Positions 40,761 to 53,210 of a DNA stretch of 64,000 nt are shown in pieces. Source of the DNA: Buxus sempervirens. Lineage: Eukaryota > Streptophyta > Magnoliopsida > Buxales > Buxaceae. The stretch is from contig OX387195.1 of the NCBI GenBank assembly GCA_947561395.2, positions 441,501-505,500 on the forward strand. The letters are read 5' to 3'. The first letter of the stretch is position 1. Each line of letters opens with the position of its first letter. Below the pieces are notes generated by a model that saw nothing but the letters and a program-made list of their open reading frames with translations, was not told the origin of the DNA and ran no database searches. Position numbers and translations under genes: made by a program.

Positions 40761-43700
40761 TTACCTCCTGCGGGAGAGACCTATTTCCTCCTGTGGGGCA
40801 AATGTATTTCCGATGGATTGCATCCTATAGGAGAGGTACCTCATGTGGGGGAGATGTGATTATGCTTGATTGCATCCCACATGGGGGATGGGTGTGTGAG
40901 TTATCACTGGAAGGTGAGGAAGCTATCTCCTACGGTAGAGGTAGATGCTAAGTGTTCACATCCTGCGTTAGAGATATGCTGTCTCCTGCAGGGGTACCTG
41001 TAGTCTTAGAGATGTGCATTCTCTTACGGAGCATGTGTGGATATTATGTATTTACATCCTGCAGTAGAGGTAGGCTACTACCTAGAGGTTGGTTTTATTA
41101 CTGATACAATGATTGATTCGCCGATTGATGGATTGTTTTAGATAGATCTGACAAGATTGTTTATTTAAAAGGAAATATTGAAATGTCATAATTGAATAGA
41201 ACTGCTATGGTTAAATGTGAACTATTAAAGTAGAATATTATCGGATCATGAATAAGATGTAGAATTGTTCATACGAAGACACTAATTGAATAAATTAGAA
41301 ACCATGGGAATGTGGATTATAATACCTGGTCCTTTAAATTGAAATGAAATGCACATGATTAACTTCCTTTAATTCGGGCACGGGTTCAGTGTTTGTTTTG
41401 TATCGTAATTATTCGTTTATCTTATTGACCGTAATCACTCGTTTATTTTATCGAGCATAAAACCATTGTTATTTTCTATATATATATATATAAACTGTTT
41501 TTCCTCATGCATGTGTTACCTATTGAGATGTTCGTATCTCACCCCTACTTTATATTCTATTTTTTAGGTTATCTTGGAGAGGACCCCACGGGTTAGACTG
41601 GTAGTGGGTAGAAGTCTAGAAAATCCAGATGAAAAGAGTAGAACAACTTTATATAGTTGTATTTGTTTAATTGGGATCATAATAGATGATTTGGTAGGAT
41701 ATTAAGAGTTAGTTAATTTGTAATTGCCTTTCATTTGATTAATTGATATAATAGGAAGATTCAGTTTCTAATGAACAATTTAAGCTTCCTAGCACTCTGA
41801 TAAATCTTAGTTCTTTATTTCTTTATCTTTGAACTGATTGTGATGTACCACAAGTTAATGCCTTGATCCGAGTCCAAAAAAAAAAAAAAAAGAGAAAAAA
41901 AATGACTCGGATTTGGGGCGTTACAAATTGATTCACTGTGATTTATGGGGACCATTTTCTACCATTGCATATGATGGATCTAAGTACTTCTTGACCATTG
42001 TTGATAATTACTCAAGAAGTACTTGGGTTTATTTACTCAAAGCCAAATCTGAAACTAGAAAATGTTTGGAGGCTTTCTATAACATGGCTGAGACTCAATT
42101 TGGAGTGAAAATTAAAGTTTTAAGAAGTGACAATGGGGTTGAATTTCAAATGATAGAGTTTTTCAATTCAAAAGGGATCATTCATCAAAGAACTTGTGTG
42201 GAAACGCCACAACAAAATGGAATAGTTGAAAGAAAACATCAACATATCCTTAACGTGGCAAGAGCCTTGAAATTACAATCTAGAATCCCACTCAAGTTTT
42301 GGAATGATTGTATTTTAACTGCTGTTTATATGATAAACAGAACACCAACTCCATTACTTGAAAACAAAACCCCTTATGAGTTTCTTTTTAATGAAAAACC
42401 AATCTATGCTCATATTAGGATTTTTGGTTGTCTATTTTTTGCTTCAACATTGAGTCAGGGTAGAACAAAATTTGATCCTCATGGTAGAAAATCAGTGTTC
42501 CTTGGTTATCCCTTTGGAATCAATGGTTACAAGCTCTTGGACTTGGATACTCATACTATTTTCATTTCTAGAGATGTGGCTTTTCACGAATCCACTTTTC
42601 CTTTCCATTCCAGTTCTATTTCACCTGATTCTAATGTTGACCCAGCTAACAATTCTTTCTCTTGGTTATTCCCAGATAATTTCAGCTCCCCTACTATTTC
42701 ACCTCTGCCCTCTTCCACTATTTCTCCTACAAATACCTCAGAACAACATTTCACTTCAACCCTTTCACCTTTAGTTTCTGAACATGCATCACCTAATCCT
42801 ACACCCGCTACTCATGATTCCCCTTCTTCATCCGAGTCAGTTGACTCTCCTGTCTTGCCTCAACTTGAACCTTCTAATGTTCCTTCACCCATTCCTCTTC
42901 GTAGATCCACTAGAACTAGGACAGCACCTCAGTATTTGAAGGATTTTCATTGTGATCAGGTCCTTTTTGACTCATCAGCTCATTCCTTGGCTATGATACC
43001 AGGTTCAACTTCAGGTAAATCTTTTCCTTTGAGTGATTCTTTATCTTACCTTCGTTTATCACCTGCATTCAAGGCTTTTTCTTCATCTATATCTATTATT
43101 GTTGAACCCCAAACTTACCATCAAGCTGTGAAAGATCCTAGATGGTGCCAGGCTATGGAAGCTGAAATAGCTACCCTTGAACTCAATAAGACTTGGATTG
43201 TGACTGATCTACCGCTTGGAAAAGAAGCAATTAAATGCAAATATGTGTACAAGGTTAAATACAACTTAGATGGCACAGTTGAGAGGCTCAAGGCTTGGTT
43301 GGTGGCAAAGGGGTACACTCAACAGGAAGGAGTGGACTACCATGAGACTTTTTCTCCAGTAGCAAAACTAGTTACAGTCAGGTGTCTTCTAGCCGTAGCT
43401 GCCATAAATGGATGGCATTTACATCAATTTGATGTAAACAATGCCTTTCTTCACGGGGATCTTCATAAAGAGATATATATGTAGAGACCACCTGGTTACA
43501 ACAAAGGCTAGCCCCATTAAGTGTGCAGATTGCTTAAAAGCCTTTATGGCCTAAAGCAAGCATCGCGCCAATGGTACTCCAAGTTCTCCTCATCCCTTCT
43601 TGAATTTGGTTTCACTGAATCTAAGGCTGATTATAGCCTCTTTACAAAGCTGGATGGTGATTCCTTTACAGTCCTTCTAGTATACGTTGATGACATTATT

Positions 43701-44666
43701 GTTGCTAGCACTTCTCTTCATTCTATTGATTCTCTCAAGCTCTTTCTAAATGAGAAGTTTAAGATCAAGGACCTTGGGTTGCTTAGATATTTTCTTAGTA
43801 TTGAAGTTGCCCGCTCTAATAATGGGATATATTTGTGCCAACGGAAATATGCTCTAGATATCTTGGCAGATTCTGGTACTCTTGCCTCCAAACTAGTTAA
43901 GGTTCCCATGGATCAGAACACTAAACTCAGTAAAGAAACAGGTGTTTTGCTTCCAGACCCTAGTATCTATTGGAGATTCATTGGCAGGTTCTTGTATCTC
44001 ACTATTATAAGGCCTGATACTAGTTATGCTATCCAGACTTTGAGTCAGTTCATGGATCGGCCTACATCGAATCACCTAGCAGCTGCTCATAAGGTACTGA
44101 GATATATTAAACAAGCACTTGGCCAAGGCATTTTTCTTCCTTCCAATTCTCAGCTGCAACTTCGAGCATATTGAGACTCAGATTGGGCTTCTTGCCTTGA
44201 TACTCGATGCTCTGTGACAGGCTATTGTATCTTCTTGGGATCTTCTTTAGTATCTTGGAAGTCTAAGAAACAATCAATTGTATCTCAATCTTCTACTGAA
44301 GCAGAGTATCATGACATGGTTGCTACATGCTCAGAGTTAACTTGGCTTCGTTAAATTCTTACAGCCCTTCAAGTTCATCATCCTCAAGCAGATTTTCTTT
44401 ACTGTGATAATCAGGCAGCTCTGCATATCGCTGCTAATCCGGTTTTCCACGAGCGTACCAAACACATTGAGCTTGACTGTCATCTAGTTAAAGACAAGAT
44501 TCAAGAAGGTAGTATCATTACTGCTCATGTTTCCACTCACTCATAGCTAGCTAATATTCTCACCAAAGCTTTGCCTTCTCATATTCTATAGTCTCATTTG
44601 TCCAAGATGAGAACAGACAATATCTATTCTCCATCTTCCGGGGAGGGGGGGGGGGGGGGGGTGTGG

Positions 44667-45044
44667 TATTGCAGCCTACAACATCTGCAGCTGTCATACA
44701 GGCAGACAAGCTCCAGCCTAAGTCAGCAAGGTCAAAGATAAAATGTGGAAATGGGTGATGTGTTCATTCTTTAGATTCTTATTAGGTTTATTTGGTTGAT
44801 TTATTTAGTTCAGCTTGCTGTTGTGTATTGTATTAGTTAGTTAGTTAGTTACATTAGCTAACTGCTGCTGTGTCTCAGTTAGTTACATTAGTTAGTTTGT
44901 TACATTCTTTTCAATTGTACATAGTATATAAGCTTGATTACTGTAATTCATTCATTCGAGAGAAAGAGAATACAAATTCTTCTTCCATGTCTTTTGCTCT
45001 CTGATTCCTCTGTTCTTTCTTCCCGATTTCTTCATTTACTTACA
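44667..45044 (+). repeat. Right copia LTR
   Basis: 378 bp, TATTGCAGCC to TTTACTTACA, TATATAAG at 44925-44932. One TTAG unit shorter than the left LTR and about 13 substitutions different. Confidence 0.95.
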
Positions 45045-46140
45045 TTATATGTTACTTGTTTTTATTCGATCACCCAGTTGATCACCTTAACTTATCTTTC
45101 ATGCCACTTGTGCGCGCGTCGGAAACTTGGCATGGGAAAGTTCGGAGTCGCCACCGCCTGATGGGGTGCAGGCCGACACCTGGGTGCCTAATCTTGTCTA
45201 TTATGGCTTTGTTCTGCGGCTTTGAGATTCTAAGTAGGGTCTCGGTTGTGGTCTGGGGAAGTCCGTGAACACCACGGACCATCCCGTCGAATGACGGGTC
45301 CCGTGGGTTCCCTGGTTTGAGTCAATCTTGGTTTCTCACCCGATTTCTAATCTAGCATGCAATTTTGGTTAAGTTTGTCAGGACCACCTGCGTGGTGTGG
45401 GTCCCTTTAATTGTTTTTTTATCTTTCTTAGTTAAGTGCTCTGAGTCTGATTGGGTGGGCCCCGTTGGAAGGTCTACGGATACCTTGGCGGGCTCGGTTA
45501 AGCCCACATGCCTCTGGTGGGCCTCAGTCTAACCCTGAGAGGCCCTTTGGGCTTTGGTGAGTTCAATTGATTTTACTTTAGGGTTTAAGTTGAATTTAAG
45601 ACGATTTGCATGCAAAGGTGGGCCAGAATTTGTTTATGGGCCCATTGGGTGGGCCCACAGTGGTTGCCAGTGATTTATTCGACTTTATCTTTTTTAAGTT
45701 CCCAAGGTGGGCTAAACTTTGGGCTTGGGGTCCATTAGTCTAGGCCTGGACCGGGTGGTCCATGGTTAAAGGGTTAGGGTATCGGACCCTACCTAGTCAG
45801 GTTCACGGGCTTAGTGGGCCCGATAGGCCCGCACCCGAGGTCATGGCCAAACCATGCTTACACTAGCCATCATGCTTTCTTTTTGGGCTTTGGTGGGCCT
45901 TGAAGGGTTTGGCCCAGTTAGTTCATTTTAATTATCTTGTTTAATGTGCAAAGGTGATCTTGGACGGGGTGGGCCCCGTTGGAAGGCCCACAAAGGAATC
46001 AAGTTGGGCTTGAAGGCCCGTGTACCATTTTGGGTCTCCGGTCGACCTGGAAACCTTGTTGGTTCATCTGGTTCAGCTCACATGACATAGCCAATCAACA
46101 CACATGCTAGAAATAGGTTTTTAACAAATTCAAAGAGTAA

Positions 46141-46260
46141 CCGAAATTGGATTTCGGTTGACCATGCCTGCTAGCATAACCGAAATCCAACTTCGGTTAA
46201 GCCACAGGAAACCCTTGACCGAATTGAGTTTTCGAGCAACCTGCCGAAACTCAATTCTGC
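46141..46260. repeat. First palindrome array of A4, word AACCGAAAT
   Basis: Inverted units such as AACCGAAATTGGATTTCGGTT and TAACCGAAATCC...TTCGGTTA, with degenerate CCGAATTG / CCGAAACTC half sites after them. Same word as the second array at 47317-47430. Confidence 0.75.
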
Positions 46261-47296
46261 ACTTTTTGGACAGAGAACCCATCCAGGGTGCTTGTGAGCA
46301 TGTAAGGTGTCTCTGTGGGCCCCTGTGTGGGCCCACAGTGGCTCTAATGAGGCCATTAGGCCCTCAACTCTGGGGCTTTCAAAGCCAAATAGCAAGGGGA
46401 ATCAAGGGGTTTGTTCCCCCCTTTTTCAAACTAAACAAGGATCAACCAGGGATCTGAGGATCCCTGGTTTGGTTTCCTTTACTAGAAGACAAAAAAAATA
46501 GCATGCTTACATGAAGATAAAAATCACACACAACATGACTACCTAGGCATGTTTCAAAGACCGCAACTAGACCTCGCATGACCAAAAATAAAGCGCAAAC
46601 TCCAGCATGCATCTCATGATATTTAACATGACAATATTATCTCTAAAGCCTAATCAATATCGCATCTAAAGAAGGGCGGGGGAGGGGGCTTATGCCAAGG
46701 ATACATTGGGATTTCAAGATGGAGGAGGAACATGCTCCTCACATTGACGTAAAACCAACAACCGTGACCCTAAAACAATGGCCGAACAGGGGTTGCATGA
46801 CCACTCTTAAACCACCTAACACGCCTTCTAGCCCCTCATTATACCATTGGTAGCTTACCTTTCCCACGGAAGTGATCTTTTATCAAATGAGCATGAGGAG
46901 ATGACGGAAATGACAAGCTAACATACACATGGTGACTAAGACATGAGGTTACAACGAAAAATAAAGTGCTCCAAATGAGTTGAAATTCATATATGTTGAA
47001 TAAACCTTAGGGAGAAGCCATACCTTACAGTTGAAATCCTCTTTGGAGGTGAGTTAGAGGCTCCTTGAAACACCACAACTCCTAGACAGCAACTCCTCCA
47101 AGCACCAAGTCTTCACAAGCCTTCTCCAAGGTTCTCCAGAGAAGAAGGAAGGGGTGGGGGAGGGTTTGAAGTGGTTTGGGAAGGGATTTAGGGTATTAGG
47201 AAGGGTTGAGAGGGTGGAGAGGGAGGTCACGAACAGGGTAGGGGGAGCTCCAACAACAAAAATGGCCAACCCCTTGCAAATGGGCTGCTGAAGCCC

Positions 47297-47304
47297 TTTT
47301 ATAG
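47297..47304 (-). promoter_or_regulatory. TATA box of A4 (minus strand)
   Basis: CTATAAAA on the minus strand; palindrome array upstream, donor-like site 273 nt downstream. Confidence 0.5.
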
Positions 47305-47316
47305 ACAAAATATGAA

Positions 47317-47430
47317 TAACCGGAATTGAATTCCGGTTATGAAGCAAATGTAGTATAACCGAAATTTAATTTCGGTTATACTACAAACCATTTGTAACCG
47401 AAATTAAATTTCGGTTACATTTGCACTTGA
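47317..47430. repeat. Second palindrome array of A4
   Basis: Three nearly perfect palindromes: arms ACCGGAATT / AATTCCGGT at about 47320-47338, TAACCGAAATT / AATTTCGGTTA at 47356-47378, and GTAACCGAAATT / AATTTCGGTTAC at 47394-47418. It lies directly upstream (minus sense) of the TATA box. Confidence 0.9.
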
Positions 47431-48100
47431 TTAGCAATTAATTTCTGTCAGGTACGGATTTAGACAATGTGTCGGGCGATTTTTGATTTCGCTTTATGAA
47501 CCGAAAATATATTTCGGTCATTCTGACAAAATTTTTGATATTTACAGATTGCTCCCTGGATTTGACCGATTTGACCTGATTTGACCTTGATATATTCGCA
47601 GATAGCCCCCTGCGAAATTTTGGATTAAACCCTGAGATATTTGGCAAGTTTTGGATATTTACGGATTGCCCCTTGAGATATTTTCCTGCGTTTCTTTGCC
47701 ACGTGTGCAGTTTCCGGGATTGCTGCCCGGAAACTTCAACAGCTCATATCTTCTTCATTCGGACTCCGATTTGAGCAAAAACAGTTGCGTCAGAACCGTA
47801 TTGGAGTCCTCTATCCATTGGCATAGGGCTAAGCACCTGGTTTGGGGTTTAGCAGAAAGTCAACTTTCGGCTCCCCCTCAAGCTTGACCGGCCTGTAAAT
47901 CCTTCATCCGAGCTCCGATTCCTGCAAACTCAGTTGTGTTGGAACCATGTCGGGATCCTCTATACATTGAGATAAAGCAAGGTGGCCAATTATCACTTGA
48001 TCAAAAAGTCAACTTTTCACCCCTTAGGGTTTGACTTTCTGTCTAGGGTTTTGCATTTCTGGCACTTCTGGGAGCTCAAAAATGAGGTGCTTACACCACT

Positions 48101-48587
48101 CTAACAACATTATTAGAAAATAGTTTAGTTTCTTTCCCACTGCTTCCTGTCATAGTGACATGTGAAGATAACTCCTATCCATACCAGTGAAGATCTTGCC
48201 ACCGATGACTTGGTTGTGGATGCTTGCAAACTCGCTTATCCTCCAACATCACGATGACAGGAGGGAGGCTAGTACCACAATTAGCTTCGATCAAGCCAGG
48301 TGAATAACTACAACAATCATGGCCAAGATGTGCTCTTTACATGAATCGCCTAATTGACATCATTAGCGGACATCCCTAAACTTGCTTGTCGCCTGACATT
48401 TCGATGGCGAGAGAGAGGTCAATACTATTAGTCCTATCAGTTTTCTTTGTTTTATTTATTTTCTCTTTCTTGGAGATTAATTGTTTAGGTTAGCTTCTTT
48501 TTGTCTCAATATGGCCACCATCCTCTACGATTGTAAATTTTGTACTCAAATACATGTGTGACTCATTAAAAATATACATTGGCTGAC
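48101..48587. other. Stretch without recognisable gene
   Basis: Non-coding sequence between A4 and the LINE tail. It may be flanking sequence of the LINE insertion; no frame or repeat recognised. Confidence 0.5.
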
Positions 48588-51500
48588 TTTTTTTTTCTGG
48601 CGAGAAACTTCGAGCATTAGATTAATTTGCAAACAAATCTGACTGTCGCCCTACAAGTGGTACCCATAACATCATAAAAAAGAAGGCTAGTAATACATTC
48701 AGGTGGTTTGTTTTTCCAATAACATGAGTAACCATCTAATGCAAAATTAGCCAAGGTATCAACAACAATGTTGGCTTCTCTGTATACATGGATGAACCTT
48801 ACTTGGCTTATGCTTTCCACCATCTGTTGAATCTGCAAAACCATCACTTGGATTACACCATGGGATGTCTTGTATCAGTTTCTACAAAAGTTGTAGCAAT
48901 ATACTTGACAATATCCTTACATAATAATCTGTTGAAGCCCATGTTTGTTTGCAAGGATAAGAACCTCCTTAAGGGCTGATGCTTTTGCTAGCAATGATGA
49001 TGCATGCTTGATTTGCATTGCATATCCAAAGACAAATTTGTCGATTTCATCTCATCCAACAAATTTGACTGTCGCCTTACCTGGGTTGGCACGTGCGGCT
49101 TCATCAAAATTGATTTTAATTCAAAAGGAATGAGGAGGGGACCAACTTACAAGTAGTTGTTTTGTAATACTTGCACCTTCATTCTTTTGAGGGATAAGAT
49201 GGGGTATATCAGCTATGAGATCCCTCAAGTAGTGATTGATGTTGGCAAGTGTAGGCCTTATATCTTTGAATAAACATTTGTTTCGTGCCATCCATGCGCA
49301 CCACGCAAAGCAGAGGAATACAGTCGGTAGGGAAGGATAGTATGTTGGGGTAATTGGATTAGATTCTTGAATAACCATTGTGAGCCATTCTTGGATAGAG
49401 TAATGAGTGATGAGCCTGTAACGTCCCGAACCCGGGTTAGTGCAAACCGGCACCCGACCCGAACCCGGTTCGCTACTGTAACAACTCGAATTCAGTTCAA
49501 CAACCAAATCCGAGATGTTACTGGCCCATATCAAATGCATCATCAATAATATACCAGACAATAGAATTAAATAATCCATTCACTTTATTATACTATCAGA
49601 GTCCAGAAACAAGTATGTGCGGAAGTGTAGTCTAAAATCCTCAAATAAACATTAAAGTTAATCATCAATCATTAATATCAAAGTCTGGTAAAATGAAATG
49701 GTTACTATCTCTCTCCTCTCTCTAGTACATCAAATGCAAATGAATAATAGTCTATCAAATATGACTAAGTCTATAACAATCCTCCACCTCAAACAAGATC
49801 CGGATAAAAGTAATCCTCCGGTGAATACTCAGCTACCTCTCCCTGGAAATCACTATGATCCCCCTCTCGCGTATCAGCTGAAAAATGAAATAAAAGCAGG
49901 GTGAGATACGAATATCCCAGTAGGTAACACATGCATGCTTAAACAATTAATATAAGTAAAATAACAGTTCATGCACGATTAAGCAATTTCGACTAATCAG
50001 GCTCGTATAATCATTCGTATCATTCATGAATACAAAACCGTATGATAAATAGTTCTAGAGATAAATTTCAGCAAGTTCTATTATAAGAATCCAATATCAA
50101 AATCATTAACATAATTCATGCTTTGCTAGGATGCACTAAACAGTCACATCCGATCAATATCTCAATCACATGCCTCCAGCATGTATACAATAATAATAAC
50201 AAGTGTTTGTGATTTCAGTGTCATTGTAGGACTCACAAAGATAGATAAACCTTTTGAGATGATTCTCAACCAATTGCTATACCACCGTGCGGCTTAGGAG
50301 CAATGCTACTAATGATACTCAAGTCTCATGCAGCGCAGCTTAGACAAGAGCCGTAGTCACTGACTTATTGCACACGTACCCATCAGAGTTGGCATGTACC
50401 ACCAGCATGCAGCACCAGAATCAATATATGGAGATGGTCGCTTATCCACATGTACAGGGAATCACTAGCGGCTCACCGGGGTGTCCCTCCAGACATAGGA
50501 CCTTCCCAGACAAACTAACTTGCAAAGGAAGCGCGTCGCACATGGGAGAAACTCAACCCAAATGACATATCCCTCAGATATCTAGCAACAACTATGGATC
50601 CATAACCAGCTATGCCCACTAGACTCCAAAAGTCCCTAAAATATAATCTTTCTGTAAGGGTTGGTGCCTAGCGGCATATAAAGGTTAAATCTGTCAATTA
50701 CTTTAATATTCGGGTCATCTGAGTTTTGAATTTATGATCTGAATTCTCTTTTTGTAATTCTCTGAATTATAGTGTAGTTTAAAAGATGTTCTATTAATTA
50801 AATAATAGTTAGGTTTTCCAAAAACTAGATTTCTCAATTTCTTTCAAAGTTTGGCAACTAATGTCCTAAATATCTTCCTAATTTATTTTTTTGTAAAACA
50901 GGGAATTAGATAATTTATTTTGGTCTTAAAACATCTTAATTAATCATTAAAATTGTCTAAAAATAGTTTGGAATTGAATCAGGGTTTGAAATTACGAAAA
51001 TTTGCAAATTTTGAATAGAGCGCCTAGGATCTCCTTGGCGGTCTGTGGTCGGTGGTAATTCAAAACAGGACGCCGACGATAAGTCTTCCAGCAGTCTAAG
51101 ATTTATAACTAGCGCCAAGGATTGCCGATGATCGCCGAGCACAGTCGAGGTCGGCGGTCTCCCAAAAACGAACAGAAACAGTTTTAAATCGTGATTTTTC
51201 TCGTCTAACATCATTCTATCATACATATAACATTGATACTAAACTAAATACATCAATAGATCATATAAAAACATGCTCTTGCGATTAAACGAACGTAAAT
51301 ACAAATCAAACGAACAAAACTGTGTCACCTACCTCTTGAACGTGCGTGGTTTCTCTTCCTCTTCTCCAACCAACTATACTCACAGTCGTGAGATAACCCC
51401 TGGACGATGAAGAACACAGAACCAGACCTTTCCTCCTCCTTGTTCCTCCTCAGTCGCTCGGCTTGGTTTGTCGCTTGCGGCTGTTGTCGAATACAAGCGA

Positions 51501-52375
51501 GAATACAAACGTGTATGATTTAGGTTATTTAATTGATATATATACTTCTTGATCCCATGTATCTCACATACAACTTTCCTATACACACTGCCCAATCAGA
51601 ACACATACCTCAATATCTCATGATCGGACGGTCAGATCTGCGTCTAACTCTGGATCTCCACTAATTATATTATCCCTTACATTAATAAAATATTTCCATC
51701 AATTATAACTCTCAAGAATATTATTTATTAATTTATTTTATTATTTTTTAATTTATTTATTAATTCAGGGTTTTACAGAGCCTATCAAGATATTCTCCCA
51801 AATAATCCAATAATTGTCCTCTTGCAAAGTGACATCTCATAAACAAGTTGTCCATTGATTAAATTGTCAGCCCATAAAATACATAACTTTCTTCATTCAT
51901 CCATATTTGATGGTGTAGAAGATCTGCAATAGTTATACCCTTATGAAGGATTTTCCATCTAAAGTGCTTAATTTTTTGTGCACCAAGCAATTGCCAAAGG
52001 GTTCTCCAAAATTTAGACAGCATTTTACATGTTCACCTTGGATGTATTAGCTTATAAACCGATGAAACTATGCATTTTCCAGTAGCTATATGCTTCCATA
52101 CACATTTGTCCATGTTTGAGTCGGGTTGAATAAGTATTGCAATTATCATTTTTGCAAATTCAAGTCGCCATAATTGTCTTACAACTTCGGACTTCCACAT
52201 GTTCTGATCAAAATCAATTAGGTTTGCAACTGTACTAACCCCAATGATTGTAGTTTGAGGCAAGAGCTCGGTATGGTTGTCCATGTATGGTATCCAAGAT
52301 GTACACTCTAATGGAATTGTGCAATATCCAGTAACTGTGCTCTTGTAATTAAGCAGTAATGAAGAGAGCATTTTA
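48588..52375 (-). mobile_element. LINE remnant with zf-RVT and RNase H, split by B4
   Basis: Minus-strand C-terminal part of an L1-type polyprotein. Order in sense: frame 52371-52033 (DFDQNMWKSEVVRQLWRLEF, VWKHIATGKCIVSSVYKL), zf-RVT-like KIKHFRWKILHKGITIADLL (about 51960), then after B4 CFAWCAWMARNKCLF (about 49300), the RNase H start IKINFDEAARANPGKA (about 49070-49115), and FIHVYREANIVVDTLANFALDG (about 48740). A short T run at about 48588-48596 fits the poly-A tail. Several stops and frame changes. The RT and endonuclease parts are absent. Known LINE lineages in plants carry an added RNase H domain in this position. Confidence 0.8.
49417..51777 (-). mobile_element. Family B copy B4, complete solo-LTR-like insertion (2361 bp), inverted
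   Basis: Begins TGTAACGTCCCG and ends GGTTTTACA, the inverse of B3, with the duplication GAGCC on both sides (49412-49416 and 51778-51782). In minus sense: TATA-like region at about 51535, donor-like AGAG/GTAGGTG (exon end 51333), inverted repeats with the word TCGGCG / CGCCGA (about 51020-51165), conserved GGGATATTCGTATCTC block (about 49903-49918) and acceptor-like TTTTTCAG (49878). Splits the LINE remnant, so it is younger. No coding region. Confidence 0.75.
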
Positions 52376-52379
52376 GTCT

Positions 52380-53210
52380 TTTTGGTGGTTTAATTTTGTA
52401 TATTTTACTTGACTAATTGTATTATTTATTTTTAGTTTGACAGGATATGTGTATGGGAGGAGTATGATTGGTGAAGTTTATGGAATCGAGTGGTGTGGCG
52501 ATGGACCAGATCATGTGTATATTAAAACTTAAGCAAGCAGCTGGGGGTTTCATTTCCCGGCTACCATTTGGTTAAGTCCAGCTGAAGAGAAAACCTAGCT
52601 AGGAGAAGAGAAGAAAAAGGGGAGAAGAAGAAAGGAAAAAGGAGAAGAAAAAGAGAAAGAGAGGTAAGGAGATCTTACTAACCTTGTTTGATTGTGAGTC
52701 GGATTGTTTGGCATGAACTATTAGAAATTGCATCTTTGTGTGATGTCTTGTACTTCTCATTAGCGTTGCCAATACTCTGTTGAATTGCTAGATTACAAGT
52801 ATCTTATGTGTTCGCATCAAATTCTGATTTTGAATGCATGTTATTGATCATTCTTGCTCCATTCAAGAACCAGGTCTTCACTCAAAGGAGAAGGAAGAGG
52901 CTCCTACTATTGTCAAGAACACTTAAGCAGCTCAAGGCCCATCAAAAGCTTCCTCATTCACAAGGTAAGCTTCTTAATACTTTGCAAATAACATACTTCA
53001 TTTTTACATGAACATGATGATCTTGGCTTCACTTTGAGTGTCTTCCCTCCTTCCTTTATTCCTATTTGTTTCCAACTCTTCCTCATTTGGTGGTTTTAAC
53101 GTGAGAAAGGCAAACAAGGGCCATGCCTTAAAAGGCATTACATTCAAAATAAGCCTCTTATCATGATGAGAGAAGGTGTGAATGGGTGAGCTGTGGTGAA
53201 AGATAGATTT
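52380..53210. other. Stretch without recognisable gene
   Basis: Between the LINE remnant and C1. A purine-rich GAAGAGAAG stretch lies at about 52590-52665. Possibly the start of the host repeat D. No coding frame credible. Confidence 0.4.

Larger units (their letters stand above)
38626..41925 (+). mobile_element. Family B copy B3, complete solo-LTR-like insertion (3300 bp)
   Basis: Begins TGTAAAACCCCG and ends GGGGCGTTACA, with the 5-bp duplication AATTG on both sides (38621-38625 and 41926-41930). It interrupts the copia integrase region and so is younger than that element. Features: TATAAAAG (39150-39157), donor-like CAATCAG/GTAGGT (39388), GCGCTC-type inverted repeats (about 39563-39715), a 13-fold CTTGGTGGC array (40472-40760), CTCCTGCGGGAG-type units (about 40765-41080), the conserved GAGATGTTCGTATCTC block (about 41524) and an acceptor-like TTTTTAG (41567). 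No coding region or inner LTR pair. The TGTAACGCCCC type of terminus, read on the opposite strand, is common in Ty3/gypsy LTRs; that assignment is an inference. Confidence 0.75.
36321..45044 (+). mobile_element. Ty1/copia retrotransposon fossil, interrupted by B3
   Basis: LTRs at 36321-36702 and 44667-45044, flanked by the 5-bp duplication TTATA (36316-36320 and 45045-45049). A primer site for initiator tRNA-Met follows the left LTR and a G-rich polypurine tract (about 44640-44666) precedes the right one. Parts in order: gag (about 36729-37715) with two CCHC-like knuckles, protease with DTGATDHM (about 38015), pre-integrase and integrase (about 38440-42400, split by B3), reverse transcriptase with YVDD (about 43680) and RNase H (about 44170-44560). 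It is broken: roughly ten small interruptions besides the 3.3-kb insertion. The LTRs differ by about 13 substitutions and one TTAG unit over about 380 bp, suggesting an age of one to a few million years. Confidence 0.95.
45109..48095 (-). mobile_element. Family A copy A4, complete solo-LTR-like insertion (2987 bp)
   Basis: Begins TGTGCGCGCG and ends GGTGCTTACA, duplication CCACT at 45104-45108 and 48096-48100. Palindrome word TAACCGAAATT at 46141-46260 and 47317-47430. Hairpin 46725-46740, donor-like AAG/GTATGG (exon end 47024), minus-strand TATA 47297-47304, two diverged right-end units at about 47750-48050. Closest to A3 in the left half. It sits 59 bp to the right of the copia duplication. 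No coding region. Confidence 0.78.

Noticed and set aside
40345-40761. Minus-strand frame of 138 codons with repeated S-A-T-K-Q-V
   Set aside because: It is only the translation of the CTTGGTGGC array in B3; no homologous frame in other family B copies.
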